The notes beneath the pieces were generated by a model that saw only the letters and a program-made list of their open reading frames with translations, made no database searches and was not told the origin of the DNA. The translations under genes and the position numbers were made by a program. A stretch of 64,000 nt of DNA from Cristatella mucedo (taxonomy: Eukaryota > Bryozoa > Phylactolaemata > Cristatellidae), in assembly GCA_009760855.2 (NCBI GenBank), contig WPIO01000019.1, forward strand, positions 769,501-833,500. Reading direction: 5' to 3'. Shown piece by piece: positions 26,232-40,782 of the stretch (its first letter is position 1; each line of letters starts with the position of its first letter).

Positions 26232-29200
26232 GTATTACTCTTTGCCGATCTCTCTTCCGCTCTTTGAGTAATCACTTTATGCTTTTCTCAGAAGCGTTGG
26301 CATTCCCCCATGCTGCTTTGCATGATGCACAATATGATTGAATGATGAGTGCAATAACTCTTATATTCAGATGGTTATTACCAAACAAAATATAAAGCAG
26401 AATTTCTATAGCATCAACTGTTCAGCAAGCCATTATAAAAATAGCGAATTTGTATAACCTACTTTTCTCAACTTTGAAGATATAACTTGGTAGACTAACA
26501 AAGAGCAAGTAGCTAAGATTATCATGTTGGTATCGGCAGGTAGTGGGTACAGAACCCCCCAAGCGGCTCAGTAATAGTGGTAGCAGGTGCTAGTATACCT
26601 AAGGAGCTGGTCTGCTTCTATGGCCATTTGTAGATAACTTCGTGGTCACCAATGCAGGTTCATCCAACAAAATGCAAATGAATTCCAGCGTATGCGACAA
26701 CGATTGCTTTGCAGTAAGCCGCAGAATCTTAAATTATATGGGATCACTAGGAACGCTTGTTATTTCCAGAGGTTAGGCTACACTTTCCAGATCAACGTTT
26801 CGGAGAATATTTCAGCTTCAGTGCTACATTTCAGGGAGCAAGCAATACGCTTGTAAGAAATTTTTAACAAAAGTGAGTCGTAGCACCTTCTGGCCGGAGA
26901 ACCGAGAAAAGAGTTTGCTGCAGTCACTCTGTTAGAGGTTTTCCTGGTTGGACCGAATTCATTGCAGATATTGCTTCCTTTGCTGCAAATTTAAAGCGCC
27001 TTGAGAGAGATTGAGTTCTTTAAAGGCGCTATATCAAGTGCATTACTATTATTCTCAAAACTCCTGCAATCATTACATCAATAGGCTGGTATGCCGGGTA
27101 TATGCCATTTCATAATCCGAGTGCCAAACTTGACTGTCAGTGTGTGTCACATTAACCGATCAGCCACCGAGCTTCAAGAAGGAGCTTGCTTCGGACTTTT
27201 TAAATTGAAAACCTTGAATCATTATTTTTGCATAATCCATCCTATGGTATGAACGGTCTATCCAAGTATTCAATAGCTTGTCATTGAAAATATATGCCGA
27301 GCATCCTTCTGCTGCTCAGGCTGAGCTCCGTGGAACTGAAGCAGGTGGATTCCAAGCAATGAAAATACAGCTGTACAGGTTAGCTAGACAGCCAGAAGAA
27401 CGATTGGCATACTCGTGAGATTTCTGTGCAGCGATAAGAAAAAGCGGTTATAGAGGTCTGCTAGAGAGCGAGAAGATCGATTAGCAGACTCAAGGGATTT
27501 CTGTGCAGCAATAACTTGTTCAGTCCTCTATTTAAGTGCAACTGACGAATTAATGAGTATATAGATAATACATTATTTATAGCAAGGCTAATTTTTTTAA
27601 CACTGTTATGCCGATACTTTATTTGCCATCCGACTGTGGGTTGGAGGTTATTCTTTTAAAGTGATCAGGGAATAGTTATTTAGCTTTAAATGCATTATAT
27701 TCATGAACACACATTACCAACTGAACACTTTCTAAATAAGAATATCCCGTAATATTAGCCAAGTAGAATCTGGTCGTCTAGTAGACAGTTTTTTATAAAA
27801 ACAATATAAAGGCAACTCTTTCCAATTCAGTAATTAGTCCTGGAAAACATCGTTAAGCTCCATTACAATGTGTTTATTGAATCGGTGTAATATCACTTTA
27901 TTGGGCTTCATATTATTCTCATCGCATATCTGATACCAATAATCTTCTTATTAATTATTATTGACTACTTATTAATTAATTATTAATAAAAATTAGTACT
28001 TATTCCTTATAGTGGAATCCCTTTTGCAGCTGCTGTTTACTTGCTGGCACTGCAAGTTATTTTTCCTATGTGTATGCATGCATGTCTATGTTCGTATACA
28101 AATTTCCACATCTGCAAAGCAGCACCTTTGCATGGACGCAAAATCAGGTGTCGTGACTGGTAAGCTTTATAATGTTGATGGAAAGGTTTGGGTGTTTTAA
28201 AATTCAATGCCGAGTATTCATATCACAAAGGGGTATTTGAAAGTGTGCCATTATCAGTCAGTCGGCTAATAGAATAATTGCAAATAGTCAGAATATGTGG
28301 AGAGAGCAGACTGACAGGACTAGGCAATAGCTTAACCAAGATGTTCAACTACGGTGTCATTTCTGCTCGCAATCATAGCACGATAGAAATCGCCTATCTT
28401 AAATTGGACACTTAATTGTTGCCTTCCCATCGATCTAATGTGTGATCGAATGGTTGATTGTGGTAGCATGCTCAATGCTATCAAGCCTAACATGGCCAGA
28501 GCGAATGTGCACAGAGTCAGCATGCAAGTATGACTAATGGCAGCATGCACAGTGCCAGCTCCAATAAGTACAAAATGGCAGGAAGAATCCCATGGAACAG
28601 CTAAACACTGTGATAGCAAATGTAAGCGTTTTAGCTACTTTTGATCTGTCGCCAAGTCAGGGATGTCGTGAAGTAAGTGGAAAGTGAGTTCCAGGTTTTA
28701 CGAGCACATGGACTAAAGGAATCGTCTCTAAAGGATTTGAGGTTCGTACAAGGTCTAGCTAAACGGTTTTATTGGGAAAGTGGCTTGTAGGATGCCTTGA
28801 CTGTTGGAGTAGATTAGGTTGGTAGGCTGAAGCCTAAGAATGAATGGACCTAAGAGTAAGTGACAGAGTTTTGACATTGATGTCGAGTGTTTGAGTTTCC
28901 TGCTAGATTGGGAGCCAGTGTAGGTCTGCGAGAAGTGTTTTTATGCAGCAACCGCGACGCTCACGACAGAAAAGCACAGTTACAGAGCTTTTTTACCATC
29001 TGTAAGTCCCTGATTGCACAAGCTGGACCACACAGAAGTGAGTCACAGAAGTCGGGACGGGATGCCACAAATACGTGGACCTATTTCAGATTAACACTCT
29101 GTTAACCCAAAGCTAATGCGTCTGTTTTATCAGCATTTCATTTGAGAGATTTTGTTGCACTCCAATTGCAAATTCAGCAATACACGCGGCGTGATTTGAT

Positions 29201-32200
29201 AATCCAATAAACCATGTGAACATTTCACATTTACCGCTAATACTAGCAGTGGCAGAGTTAGTCCCTCCCTAATTTCACGGTAGCTCATAGATAGCTCCGC
29301 AGAGACACGGCCAGTATGACTGCACGATTGGTCATTACTTTCTTCGGTACCAAATCTGAATCAATATCTTTAGGAAAATTGTGAAGCTGCTGTCCCACGA
29401 GAATCTCGTGTGTCACCAGGGATACGGCTGGTTTTTCTAACTCCTGCCTTCTTTCCTACCACAATCACATCTCCTGCTACAGAAAACTGAAGTTGACGTA
29501 ACAGTTCTGTCTATCACCTACGGTTTCAGCAGGGTGGCATACATTATTAAAGGTGGCGCCCGTTTGTCTGACTGAACTTGTTGCCTTGCAAGCTTCTGCT
29601 ACTAGTTTTAGGCTGGGGAAAGTGTGAGATGCGAGGCTGGTAATCGCTGAAAATACCTCCGATGCAAAATTTAACGAAAGTGCCAGCTTATGTGGCTCGA
29701 GCCAATTTGGCAAGGTTTAACGAAAATAGCTCCTAAATTCATTTAAATTTACTCTTCCGTACGAGTGAAATTGCAATCGACCATCCTGTTCAGAATAGCT
29801 GATCGCTACAGTACATCAATAAACGAAGGCCACATTAAGAAACGGCCTTTTCTTTGTGTCACTCCAGGTTTTCTGTGGCAGCAGTTCTGTCTATTGTTCT
29901 CTGGAAGTGTTGTCTTTCTCGGTTGAGCTCATGAGGACTCTATGCAAAACTCATCCACTGCCTTACTTTTGTTTTAACTCTCATTTGAATTTTAAAATTT
30001 AGACTGGACTGGATCAATTCTCTCTCGGATTGGCATTGTTCTCCCTGTCGCCTAAACTTTGGAGTTGTAAGTGTTCTCTCGGACCCAGTTCTAGCCATTG
30101 TTAGATTCCTCAGTTATTTATTCGTACCCATTCATAGATTCATCCGTCTCGTCATTTCACTTCGGAATCTTGGCTGGTGGTATTCTTGCGCTTTTCTACC
30201 AGCTGAGCATCTGGATTAATCTAGACTATCAGTTGGCCTACTATGCCGAGATTGTCACCCTTCCTGAGGTTGCTGTCAGCTCCAGTTTATTATTGCCTCT
30301 GAGTAATTCTCACTGCATGATTAACCAAAGTCCTCTGTTTTTCTTTACAAACTGGTGCCTGGGGATAATCCTGGCAGTAATATTATTAATAAATTTAAAA
30401 AAGCGCCGTCGGGGAGCCAAAGCTCTAGCTGGACACTTTACAATAGCTGACCCTCATCCCAAGTTTTCTAGGAAATCTAGTTAAAGAAATTGAGGCCAGA
30501 GACCAGATCTCGGTCGTTCCTTAGAGCTGTTTCATTAAAGACTTCGGGGAGCTAACCCCTGATTTGCCTTGACTCAACTTTTGGGATTGGGAGTCAGGAG
30601 GCTGAATTAGCTCAGGTTGGTATTGATAAGCCAATCTGTAGCGGAAGTTATAGGTCAAATGGAAGTTAAGTTCGCATCCACTGTTTGACAAAGAGCCACC
30701 ACATATTCCCTAGCAATGAAAACGTGGAAAAATTGCTTCATGGCTTGCATGACCGATCTTTTTACTCTATTTCCTATTTATATTTTAACCAACTTCATAA
30801 CTAAAAAAAGCACTTGCAATAAACTGATTTAGGCGGGTAAGCCTAGTTGAAAACGGTCTCCGAATCATTTTCGATTTTGTAAACAGAGACAATACTCTCA
30901 GAACTTATCGTGTTGCAAAACTCAATTCAGGCTGGCTGTAGTAAATAATTAGCTCGTGCAATTACCAGTCTTTAGGAAAAATTGAATGGCAAGCCGCAGG
31001 CAGCGAATTGGAGCAGTTGACGTACCCTTTCTCCGGACGCGGCTGGCAGCAAGAAGACGAAGCAGGTCATTACTGAGAGCAATATGCACGGTAGGATCAA
31101 ATTCAGCATGAAATACAAGGACCGCCTTTTTATGGTCATTGTAAATATGACGTTTGAGTAGTTGCCATCGAGTCCAGGAACGAAATCCTCGCTACAATGG
31201 TTAAAGTCATCTGAAGAGAACGGTGGCACACGGTATGCTGCTGGCACATTTAACAACTACTTCGTCATGGCAGGCTTTACAAAAACACGTGCGCCCGAGG
31301 CTCTTTGATAATGATGTAAGTGAAATATAGAGACACTGCTGGTCTGCAATACCTGATTATTCGATTTCACTGTATTTTTAAGTTATTTCCAAACTGCTAC
31401 TCATTGATTTGCGATTTTTGCTCCTGCGGATGCCTAAACCGAATGCAGTCCATAGCATCAATTTGGTCCTTAACTGAAAACTTAACAGAAAATGTTTTGA
31501 TTCATTTCATAAACCTGAGTATTTGTGGCCGTATGAGCTAGAAAATCGGAATTTAATTGTTTTATTTCCGTTAAACTGTGATTTTTCTCGATATAATTAT
31601 TGGCGATTATTTAGGGTTGAACTCGAGTAAGAAAACTAGTGAAACTGACATCTGCTGCAAATCACGGTTTGGAGCAATTCATGGTAGTTTTTTATTTGTT
31701 GCAGTCTCCATACAATAACCAACCATAGTTGAATAGGAATAATAAAATCTTTGACATGCCAAACTTTCATCACGAGCCTAGCTTAGACATACAAGTGAAT
31801 TGTCTGCTATGTATCGAAGGTGTAGTAAGTCCTGTTGAAAGTAAAGTTCACTCCATAGCATTAATTTTCCATGTGCTCAGGCGATCACTTTTATAAGCAG
31901 AACTAAAACTTTGCCTGGACAAAGCGAAAAGATCACGGTTTCTTAGTCCAAGTTAAATCTCAACACATTTTATCGTACTTAAACGTACTTTGAATGAGAT
32001 TAAGTTTACCAAAACATCTTAGGTTAATTGCCTCGAGGGAGAATATGTTCCCGGAGGGCGCTATTAAAATTATTACTAACTCGAGAAAATATTGTGCTAA
32101 AACAGCCTCAGATTTGAAACCTGATTTTTAAATCCCAGCATGCTAACAGTACCTTTTTATACAAAATTATCCTGACTATTTAGCAGTTCATGTGAACTAA

Positions 32201-35200
32201 GGGTAATTTCTCTTCTACTACAGCACTATCTTGGCTCATGGATAAAGTGCTCGCCTTCAGCAACCCAGGTCAAGATGAAAGCACTTGCAAAATAAATTAA
32301 GTAGTTACAAGTGGTATTGAATATGAATGTCAGGCTTTGAAAAAATCCCTGCTATTCAGTGATACCTCAATTTTTCTGCTGGAGCTTCGATGGCAGCCGG
32401 TCAATAAGCACATACCGAGCCCAATTTGTACAAGGACGCACAAGGCCAAATGAGGCTTGATGACTACATCCTGAGCTGAAGCACTGCACCAGCTTGAGCC
32501 TCATCGTGCCCACAGGTTCTCTATTGACACTAAATTAGCTCAGCCATTCCTAATTCTTAAAACCTCCTGAGCTTAAATACAGCTGACGACTGAAACCTTT
32601 GCTCCGCAATTCCTAGCATGTGGAACTTACTCATAGCAGTTCTTAGGCAACGGAATATTTTATCCTACTGTAAATTATGGACCATCCTTTCCAACCTTCC
32701 TGGATTTCTACTTTCATGCCACTAATCCAGCTGTGGTGCTGTCTAAGCTATGATTGCCACTTGTTTATTTACGATGTGAGGTGCAATCTGCTGCTCATGG
32801 TATTCGCACCGAAAACTGCACATTCTGTGAGTCAATTTATAAAAAATGCGACCATATAATTCTTAGTAGTACTTTCCGATTTTTTGAGCTACAGGCGGAG
32901 ATACGATAAATTAGTAATTCTTAGGACCTTTATTTTATTTCATTATAACATAGCAGTTTTAGGATATCTTCAGAAGGTTATTTAGTCATGGCGTAGGACT
33001 TTTTGCGTCCATATAAAATAACGCAGGTAATTATCTTGAGGAAAAAACGAGATTCAGCAGAAAACTGAGAATACGGGACTACCGTTCTCCATATGTGAGC
33101 TTGACAAAATTAGCATCTGCTTCAATTTTGGTGAGAGACTTCGGCTTCTTATACAAAAACGGCATGCCTTAAAATAAAGCAATCGATGATGCTTTCTAGT
33201 ATCCTCAGCCAGTCAGACTGAAAAAACACTCAGCAGATAGATTGAGCTATTTAGGGTACAAACACAGAAAAAATGACGTACATATTCTTGCACCTAGTTT
33301 AATATGGTTTTTGACGTAGGTGGTGACAGACAGAATATCAAGCTCACGTTCCGTATATCTTATTGCACAACTTCATTTTTACCGTCTGTTTTTACGTTGG
33401 AATTGCAGACTTTGCAGAAAATTGCTTCACTGCCATTTACTAAAAAATTGTAACTAGTTGACAATGCATTTTTTTCTAGTGATTACTTGGTTTATACACT
33501 TGTAGCCGCAAATAGGTGGAATAGTAAAATCATTCTTTCACGCAAACGTATGTACAGGAAAGTGGGGGAAAACCCTGAGAACTAGTGAATGAAACTTGAG
33601 TTGTGGGTCGGGGCTCAGTCACTTGACTCGTCTCATAACGAGTCTATATCCCTTTATACGATTGACTGCTGCTGGTAATGTTGAGGTAACGCATCTATTC
33701 AACACAGACCTTCGTCATTTATGCTTCAGCTAAGTAGAAACGGCTCATTGTATATCACTTGGGACAAACTGCTTAGCTCTTTTAGCATACTATTTGCAAA
33801 TTCATTATTTTAGAGAAAAATATATTATTTGGTTTCGAAACCTACCATTTTCTAATGTGATATTGTTTGCATTATATTTATTTATTCATAGATGAACTAT
33901 GTTTATTTTTTCGTGTGACATATATGTTAATAGATACTTATGAATCCGTCTGATGGAAATGCCATAAGTAAAGCCTGCCGTCGTGTGTGCCTGAAACCTT
34001 AGACATGCTATGCTTATATTCAGGTGGACGCTAAATAATCATTGATGCTATACATCAAGAGTTTATTCACTGCGACATGATTACTACGTTTTCCAGTAAA
34101 ACCGTACTTGAAATAATTCTAAAATTAAAGTATTCGGATTGATATTCACTTGATAGCAACATAAATGTTAATTTTGTAAAGATGTCGAGTAATTTAACTG
34201 CTTTGATTCCTTTGATCCTTGCGTTTCACAAGTCAGTTTCTGTTCTTGCATAGCGAGAGTAACATATTTCGTTGACCATGCGCTGAAACAGGCTCAACTG
34301 TACCAGCTAATAAAATTATTCGGAGTAAGATTCTTTATCTGACCCAAGTTATAGGCTGTGGTCTATCTCCTTCAGACTTAGCTGAGCTACTGCACCAGTC
34401 TCTGCATTCTCACGCCACTTAGGTTCTTTACGTAAAACCATTGTCCGCAAATTTCTTCTCTAACAAATTTAGGCAATACAAGCTTTGCTATGTAGGTCCT
34501 CAATTATTGGAATCATGACCGAAATTCTTATGAAACGACATATTTTTTGCTGTCGACGTCTGTGAGTCGTTTTCAGGCGCCACAACTAAGCTGCCACTCC
34601 CATGCTGTTCACTACTCTGAAAGTCCTGTTTCGACTCTCACTAGGTCTTTTATACGTAAGGTAGACTGTTGTTTCGGCTATCATGTGCGCATTGGAAGAA
34701 GCCGATGATGTGAGTGAGCTGTTGAGAACTCTTTTGCTTAATATCTAAAGTTTTCATTTACCAAAGGTCAAGAGTCCAAGATACGGTTAAAGCCACCGAC
34801 GACTGTAATATCAGTCGGCGCTTAATGTCACGGTGGTATGAGGTAGTTGTATAACCAATAAAGTAATAACTCTCTATTTTATTTAAAGGAGCGTTGAAGA
34901 AACCTCGAAAAACGCCTTGTGAGTATTTGTCTGACCTAAAGCTGGTTTGGTCGAGTGGTTAAGGCTCTTCTTCCCACCAAAGTCTGGCTGAAATCGTGGG
35001 CAGAGAGATTTCGTTCTCTTGGGGCGCTATACAGATGAATTATATTTACATTTCTCCACATCATCACTTAGCCTGAGATAAAATTGGATCGCATCAGACG
35101 GTTATGTACTCTCATGTGCACAGTTGTGGCACTTCAAGGCGTACACAGAACAATCGCGTGACTGAAAAGCATCCTATGAGGAACACGTGAGCTATTACTT

Positions 35201-38200
35201 TCATCCCAAATGTTAAGTGAAAAGACGGACATCCAGGTCTGTTCATGACGTAGCATTGAATCTCTTTTGAGTTTTAATTTGTTACTTACTTTGAATGCCT
35301 CGTTCTGGACTGGAGATTTTATTTAACTAATTTTTTTTTAAAACACTCGTATCTTCTGCCCAGTAAAAGTCCCAAAAACAGATTTACTTCTCTTATTCTG
35401 CTTTGAAAATGTCCAACCGTAAGAATTAGATTATTAAGAGAGATTTTTAAGAATGGCGTGCATTAAAATGATTGGCTAGATCTTGAACCGGATAAAAGAT
35501 TGGTCAAGGCCAAGCTCCTCTAGTTAAGACAGTGAAGCTGGTGTGGATGGCTTAAAATCTAAGACGTCAGTTGCTTGGATAAGTAAACCGGAGCAAGAAA
35601 ACATAGAAATTGTATTAATCTTGACGTCTTTAAGCTTCCAAATGAGGAGCTAGAGCGTAGCAGAGAGAAGCTGTTACGGTTTATACTTCCGGTTCACCTA
35701 GTCTGACTTTATTTTTTAAAATTGCTACAACGCGTTCCGAGAAAAATATGTTTGACCAACTGCAAGCTCCGAATCTGAGAAGCTTAGTTCCTAATTAAAG
35801 CTTATTTGCTTGCTTTACGATAACGCACTAACAAATATTTTGTTTGTGGACATTTACGGTGTCTTGAGTGTTCCTGTTTTCTTTCTTATGGGCATTGGTG
35901 TAGGCACCTATAGTCCAGTCAGCATGTGCTTCGATTGTGGCAATTATTATTGCTTGCCTTTTTCCCTAAGCATGAGCCGTCGGCAGCGATAAATTTGTTA
36001 GTAAAACACTATTTTTTAAGTATTGTGCAAGCCTGTAATCGATTGGATATTGCAGTTCGAATGAATTATTAGATTCCGCTGTCCCTGCAAAGGTTCGTGA
36101 ACTTTTCATTGTCCATGTGAAGAATTGGCGGAGTAGAAGAAAACTGATTAACCTACCTCTAGTATTTGCCCAACTGCTTCGGGTAGACATTCAAATTGCG
36201 TAGCAAGAGATTATATTCTCTGAGAGTTCTGAGTTTTCTATGACAGTGCGAGTTACTATTGCAACTTTAACAAGTGGCAGCCACTTTTCACGACAGATTA
36301 GCCAACCAGACAGATTTTGCCCTATTTGCATGATCCTCATCCTCCATGATAAAAACTAAACAAGCACTGTATAGGCTTTCACTCGCATGCGGATTATACT
36401 TATTTATACCTTTGCTTTGATCTCTCCCTGTGCTGCCACTAACCACACTTGCATGCTGACCTTGTACATGTCACCCTTAACCATGTTATTCAAGTTGTTT
36501 ATCGGGCACGATACCACCCTCCATTCAAACTTGTTTCCTTTGCAGCAAATGCAAAGTGCCTTGACAGAGATTTAGTTCTATGAGGGCGCTCTGTCAAGAG
36601 AATTATCGTTATTATTAGTATTAACCAAAGGGAGAGGCAAGTAAATCTAGATCGATGTCAACATGTATGGACTAACTTAGCTCCAGTACCGTAGCTTTAG
36701 CAAGCCAGAATCTTTGAGTATAAACTATATAAACTATTAACTATATTGATATTAACTTATTATATATATATATATATATATTATATTGTAGTAACTATAA
36801 TGAAGTTAAGCATCGATTACTGGCTAATTCTTTGCTGGGACAATTATAGTTATCTGTTCCGAAGCCCACCTCATCACCAGAATACGAATTAATGTTGACC
36901 GAACGTAAACAGTAATACCTCATCACGTAGGAAAACTTACGCGATAGCAGCAGTGGAAACTACAGCGAACTCTGAATTCTCATGGTATTGGCTGAGATCT
37001 ATGTTCGTAGTATCCGTGTATAGGTGCAGCAAGTAAGACGGGTAGTTAAAGCTCTCGTAACGAAAGTCACATGTCTGAATGTCGAATGGGTAGTAGGTTA
37101 AGTTGTAGTCGCACCTGCACGGAGCCAAGCATGGTAACAATAGTTGTGATAGTGTTCCAATATTGCTTTGCAATCTGAAAACGTTGTTATGGCATACCTC
37201 ACGGCGAAACTTCCCTGCATTGTCCAACTCACGCTACCATTCCATGAAATGGTTATCCCATAGTATTCAGAGTAGAATCCACTTTGGAACACGTCACCAA
37301 CGCTGGAAAATAAAAAGGAGCTATAAATTAAGTATTTAAAGGCGTTAGTGAAACATGCTTGATACATTTTGTACTGCGGATTTGCAACGTGTTTGCTCTT
37401 ATAAGAACTTTATACGAGCCTATGCAAAGATTGTACTACCTGCATGTGTCACTACTTCCCACGCTCCTAACATACGAGCTATTGTGGAATAGTAAATGAA
37501 GGGATTCCGTTTTAAAGAACCCGTACAGAAATTTGTATCCTCGTCTTAGCTGTTTAATCATAGCCGCTTGAGAATGGCCAACGCCATAATACAACTCATC
37601 TAAATTAAAAGCTGGAGAGGAATATTTACTAGGATATGGCGGCTTGCTGCGTCCACGCCTTGGTGTGCAAACCGCAAGTATCGTATCATTGAGAATTAAG
37701 TTTACTGTATTACCAAACTAATACTTTATAACACTAGCAGAGCAAGCTAGTTATCTTGAACTATTCACTAGAACTAAGCTACCTAATTAGTCGGTGTCGC
37801 ATCAGATGATGCGCACCGTCCCTCTATTGAACCATTTTTCTATATTATCGTTCGAATTTAATCGTTTCCAATTATGCTAATGAAATAGCTTATATACTAT
37901 AATAAATAATTACTAATAATAAATAAATAATAATAATAATAAATAATAAATAAATAAATAATAATAATAATAAGTAATGAATAGTGTGCTAAAGAAATCG
38001 TGTATATACTTATATTTGTCTGAAATTCTATGCTAGGAATCCCATGTTTGCCTATTCGAGTTACCTAAAGATAATATTAGATTGATTTTGGGCTCTAGCT
38101 GAGAATCACTTGCACTAGACTGGCCTGACAAGACCTATACATTTTGTTTGAGCTGAAAGTGTCCATATTTGAGAAACAAATGTTATGATCCGTAAAGTTC

Positions 38201-40729
38201 GGATTTCTTAGAGTCCGGTTTTTGGCAGTAGCTTCGATGCTATTTCCCTTGAATGACTGCATTTGTAAAGCTACTTCGCAAGCTATTAATTGCCTGACAT
38301 AATTAGAAGCTCGAAAAACGTCAGACTGCGGCTAATTCAACCTGTAGCTGAAATCCTCTCTACCTTCCTCTCCTTGAGGGCGACCGAAATCTACACCCTG
38401 CCTTAAAGTGAAGTACATTTAAGGTCATCCGATCAAGCAGCCTCATTAATAGAGCATTAGAGAAGTTGTAATAGCGGCAACCTGGCTTGCACAAGGTTGT
38501 AAAGGATTGTCTGCAGCATAACTCTAACCTACGACCTGGTTCTTAACGAGAAAGCACTTTATCTCCGGGCTAAGACTCAAGTCAGAGTTCCAGTAAATTG
38601 GGGGCAGAACAAATGGACGAGCATCATTCAATTATCCGGAGTACCTATTCTCCGGTGAGAAGTATCAAAAGTTTATATTGGCAAGCCTTTAAATAACGAA
38701 CAAACGCCTTTCGTCGAACTTTTTTCTAGATACAGCGTTCTAGGTAGACGTAATCCCCAGGGATTAGGAGTTGGAGATAATATTCACATAAGTCTTGTGA
38801 CGAGCACTAAGTAGAAGAGACTGGGGTACAATCTTCAATGACGTTTTGTGCCAGTTTACCATTTTTACTGAAGCATATTAATAGAATAATATTTGGTGAA
38901 AATTAATAAAAGTAAATACATAAAATTTGAATATAGATGTGGATATGCTTAAAATTAGTGTACTTTTTCGTAAGAACAATGTGTGAAGACTGATTGGTCT
39001 TTTGAAATTATCTAAAAGGCTGAATTCGCCCTCAATCTAGGGATTTTGATGGCCTATTTCTGTTGGCCGGGTATGTAGCTTTAAACTCTAATGGAAACTC
39101 TTACAGACTAAAGGAAGATTTATACGTGCACTAGCTATGGAGCGAATTGCCCACTGACGCACTTCCTGAATGTAACTAGGGTAAGCACGAGTTAACCAGG
39201 AGTGCTACTAAAAATCTCTACTCAGAGGCATCAGAATGGTTTTATTTTAATGAAAAGGGATCAAACTTTGAAGAGGGAGCCTGGATTGCAAACAGAAAGA
39301 ACGGCTCAGCAGACTTTTCTATTATCAATATACAACAATCTACAGGGACATCGGCTGCTTAGGCAATCGCTAGGAACACTATATACATGGATGAAAGGCA
39401 AAAACCTATGTGCTGGTTCATTTGGAAATCGCTTCTTTGATCGTATTGTCAACCCGGTCAACCGGAAGAGTCAGCATGTTTACAGAGACAAGTGCTCCGT
39501 ACAACCACTATCCGATGTGCATGATTAGAGAGGCTTCAGTCAACCAGACGAAAATTCATTGAATATTGGGAGTGGTGAATGTTTCCCATACCCTACTTTG
39601 ACCATGAGGCCTAGCCTTAACAGTCAACATACATTGAATAATGCAACAATACATGTTTGGGTCGAGGGCGTTTTACGGTCGTTGCTACTTTAGCCTATTA
39701 TCTGCTAGTCTAGCTGATCTGCTGCATTATTTACGAATCGGTTGTTATTTTCGGAAACATACAGACGGCATGAAATTTCATACGATATTTAAATAACGAA
39801 TTAACATTTTAATAAGTTAGAATTCTTGTTAAAATTATCTAAGGCACTGCTCTTTTTCGTGCAGGAATTGCAATGGTTCGGCACGAACTTCTACAAAAGA
39901 AAGCAGTTGATGCCCATAAGTGAAAATAATTACAATAATTTGAAAGTAACAACCAGAATAAAAATAGCCAGTAATAAGAACGGCAATAAAGTTTGACTAA
40001 ATTTACGTCCGAGGTAGTAGAATGAACTGGTAGTAATAAGTAGGGAAAGCTAAGTATAAACTTCTGCATCGACATAGGCGCAGACATTATGTTTATTACA
40101 AGTGAATGACTGCAACTTAGATTTTCGTCGGCAATATGAACTTTAGGCCATGTAAATATTTAGGCTTAGCTTAGTCTACACTCACTAAAATCTCCAATCC
40201 TTAACCGTTTCTGGTACCTACAATTACATGAATTATTTATAATGACTTACAACAAAACTTGGGAGATGCTTTTTTGGAAATGGCAGGTATATCGCAGTTC
40301 GAAATTACAAAGTCCCTTATTGGGCGAGGCTATGATAATGAGAATTCACAATCGCATGAAATTTAGTGGGTTAACTATGAACAACATTGTATACCACCTA
40401 GAATTAATAGCAGCTGTGGGAGCGTATTGTGGAAATAGCAAATGTATCCCAGTTCGATGAATATGATATATGGCGATTCGCTAGCCACCCCACTGAAGGC
40501 CAGTGCGTCCAAACACGTTTGCAAAATTACATAACATTTTTTGAGTAAATTCTGAACAAAATTGTCTACAAGGTTTAATTAAGACTTCCTTTTTGCTACC
40601 CGTATCTTAGAAATAGCAGCTGCACTGCAAGTAGAAAATTTAAGGCGGCTAGCTGGGTTAGCATATTCAAGGCCTTTGCCTCAGAACGTTAATGAGCGAT
40701 CCCTTGAGTTTTTCATAGCAAAATATTAA

Positions 40730-40782
<53 letters not shown>

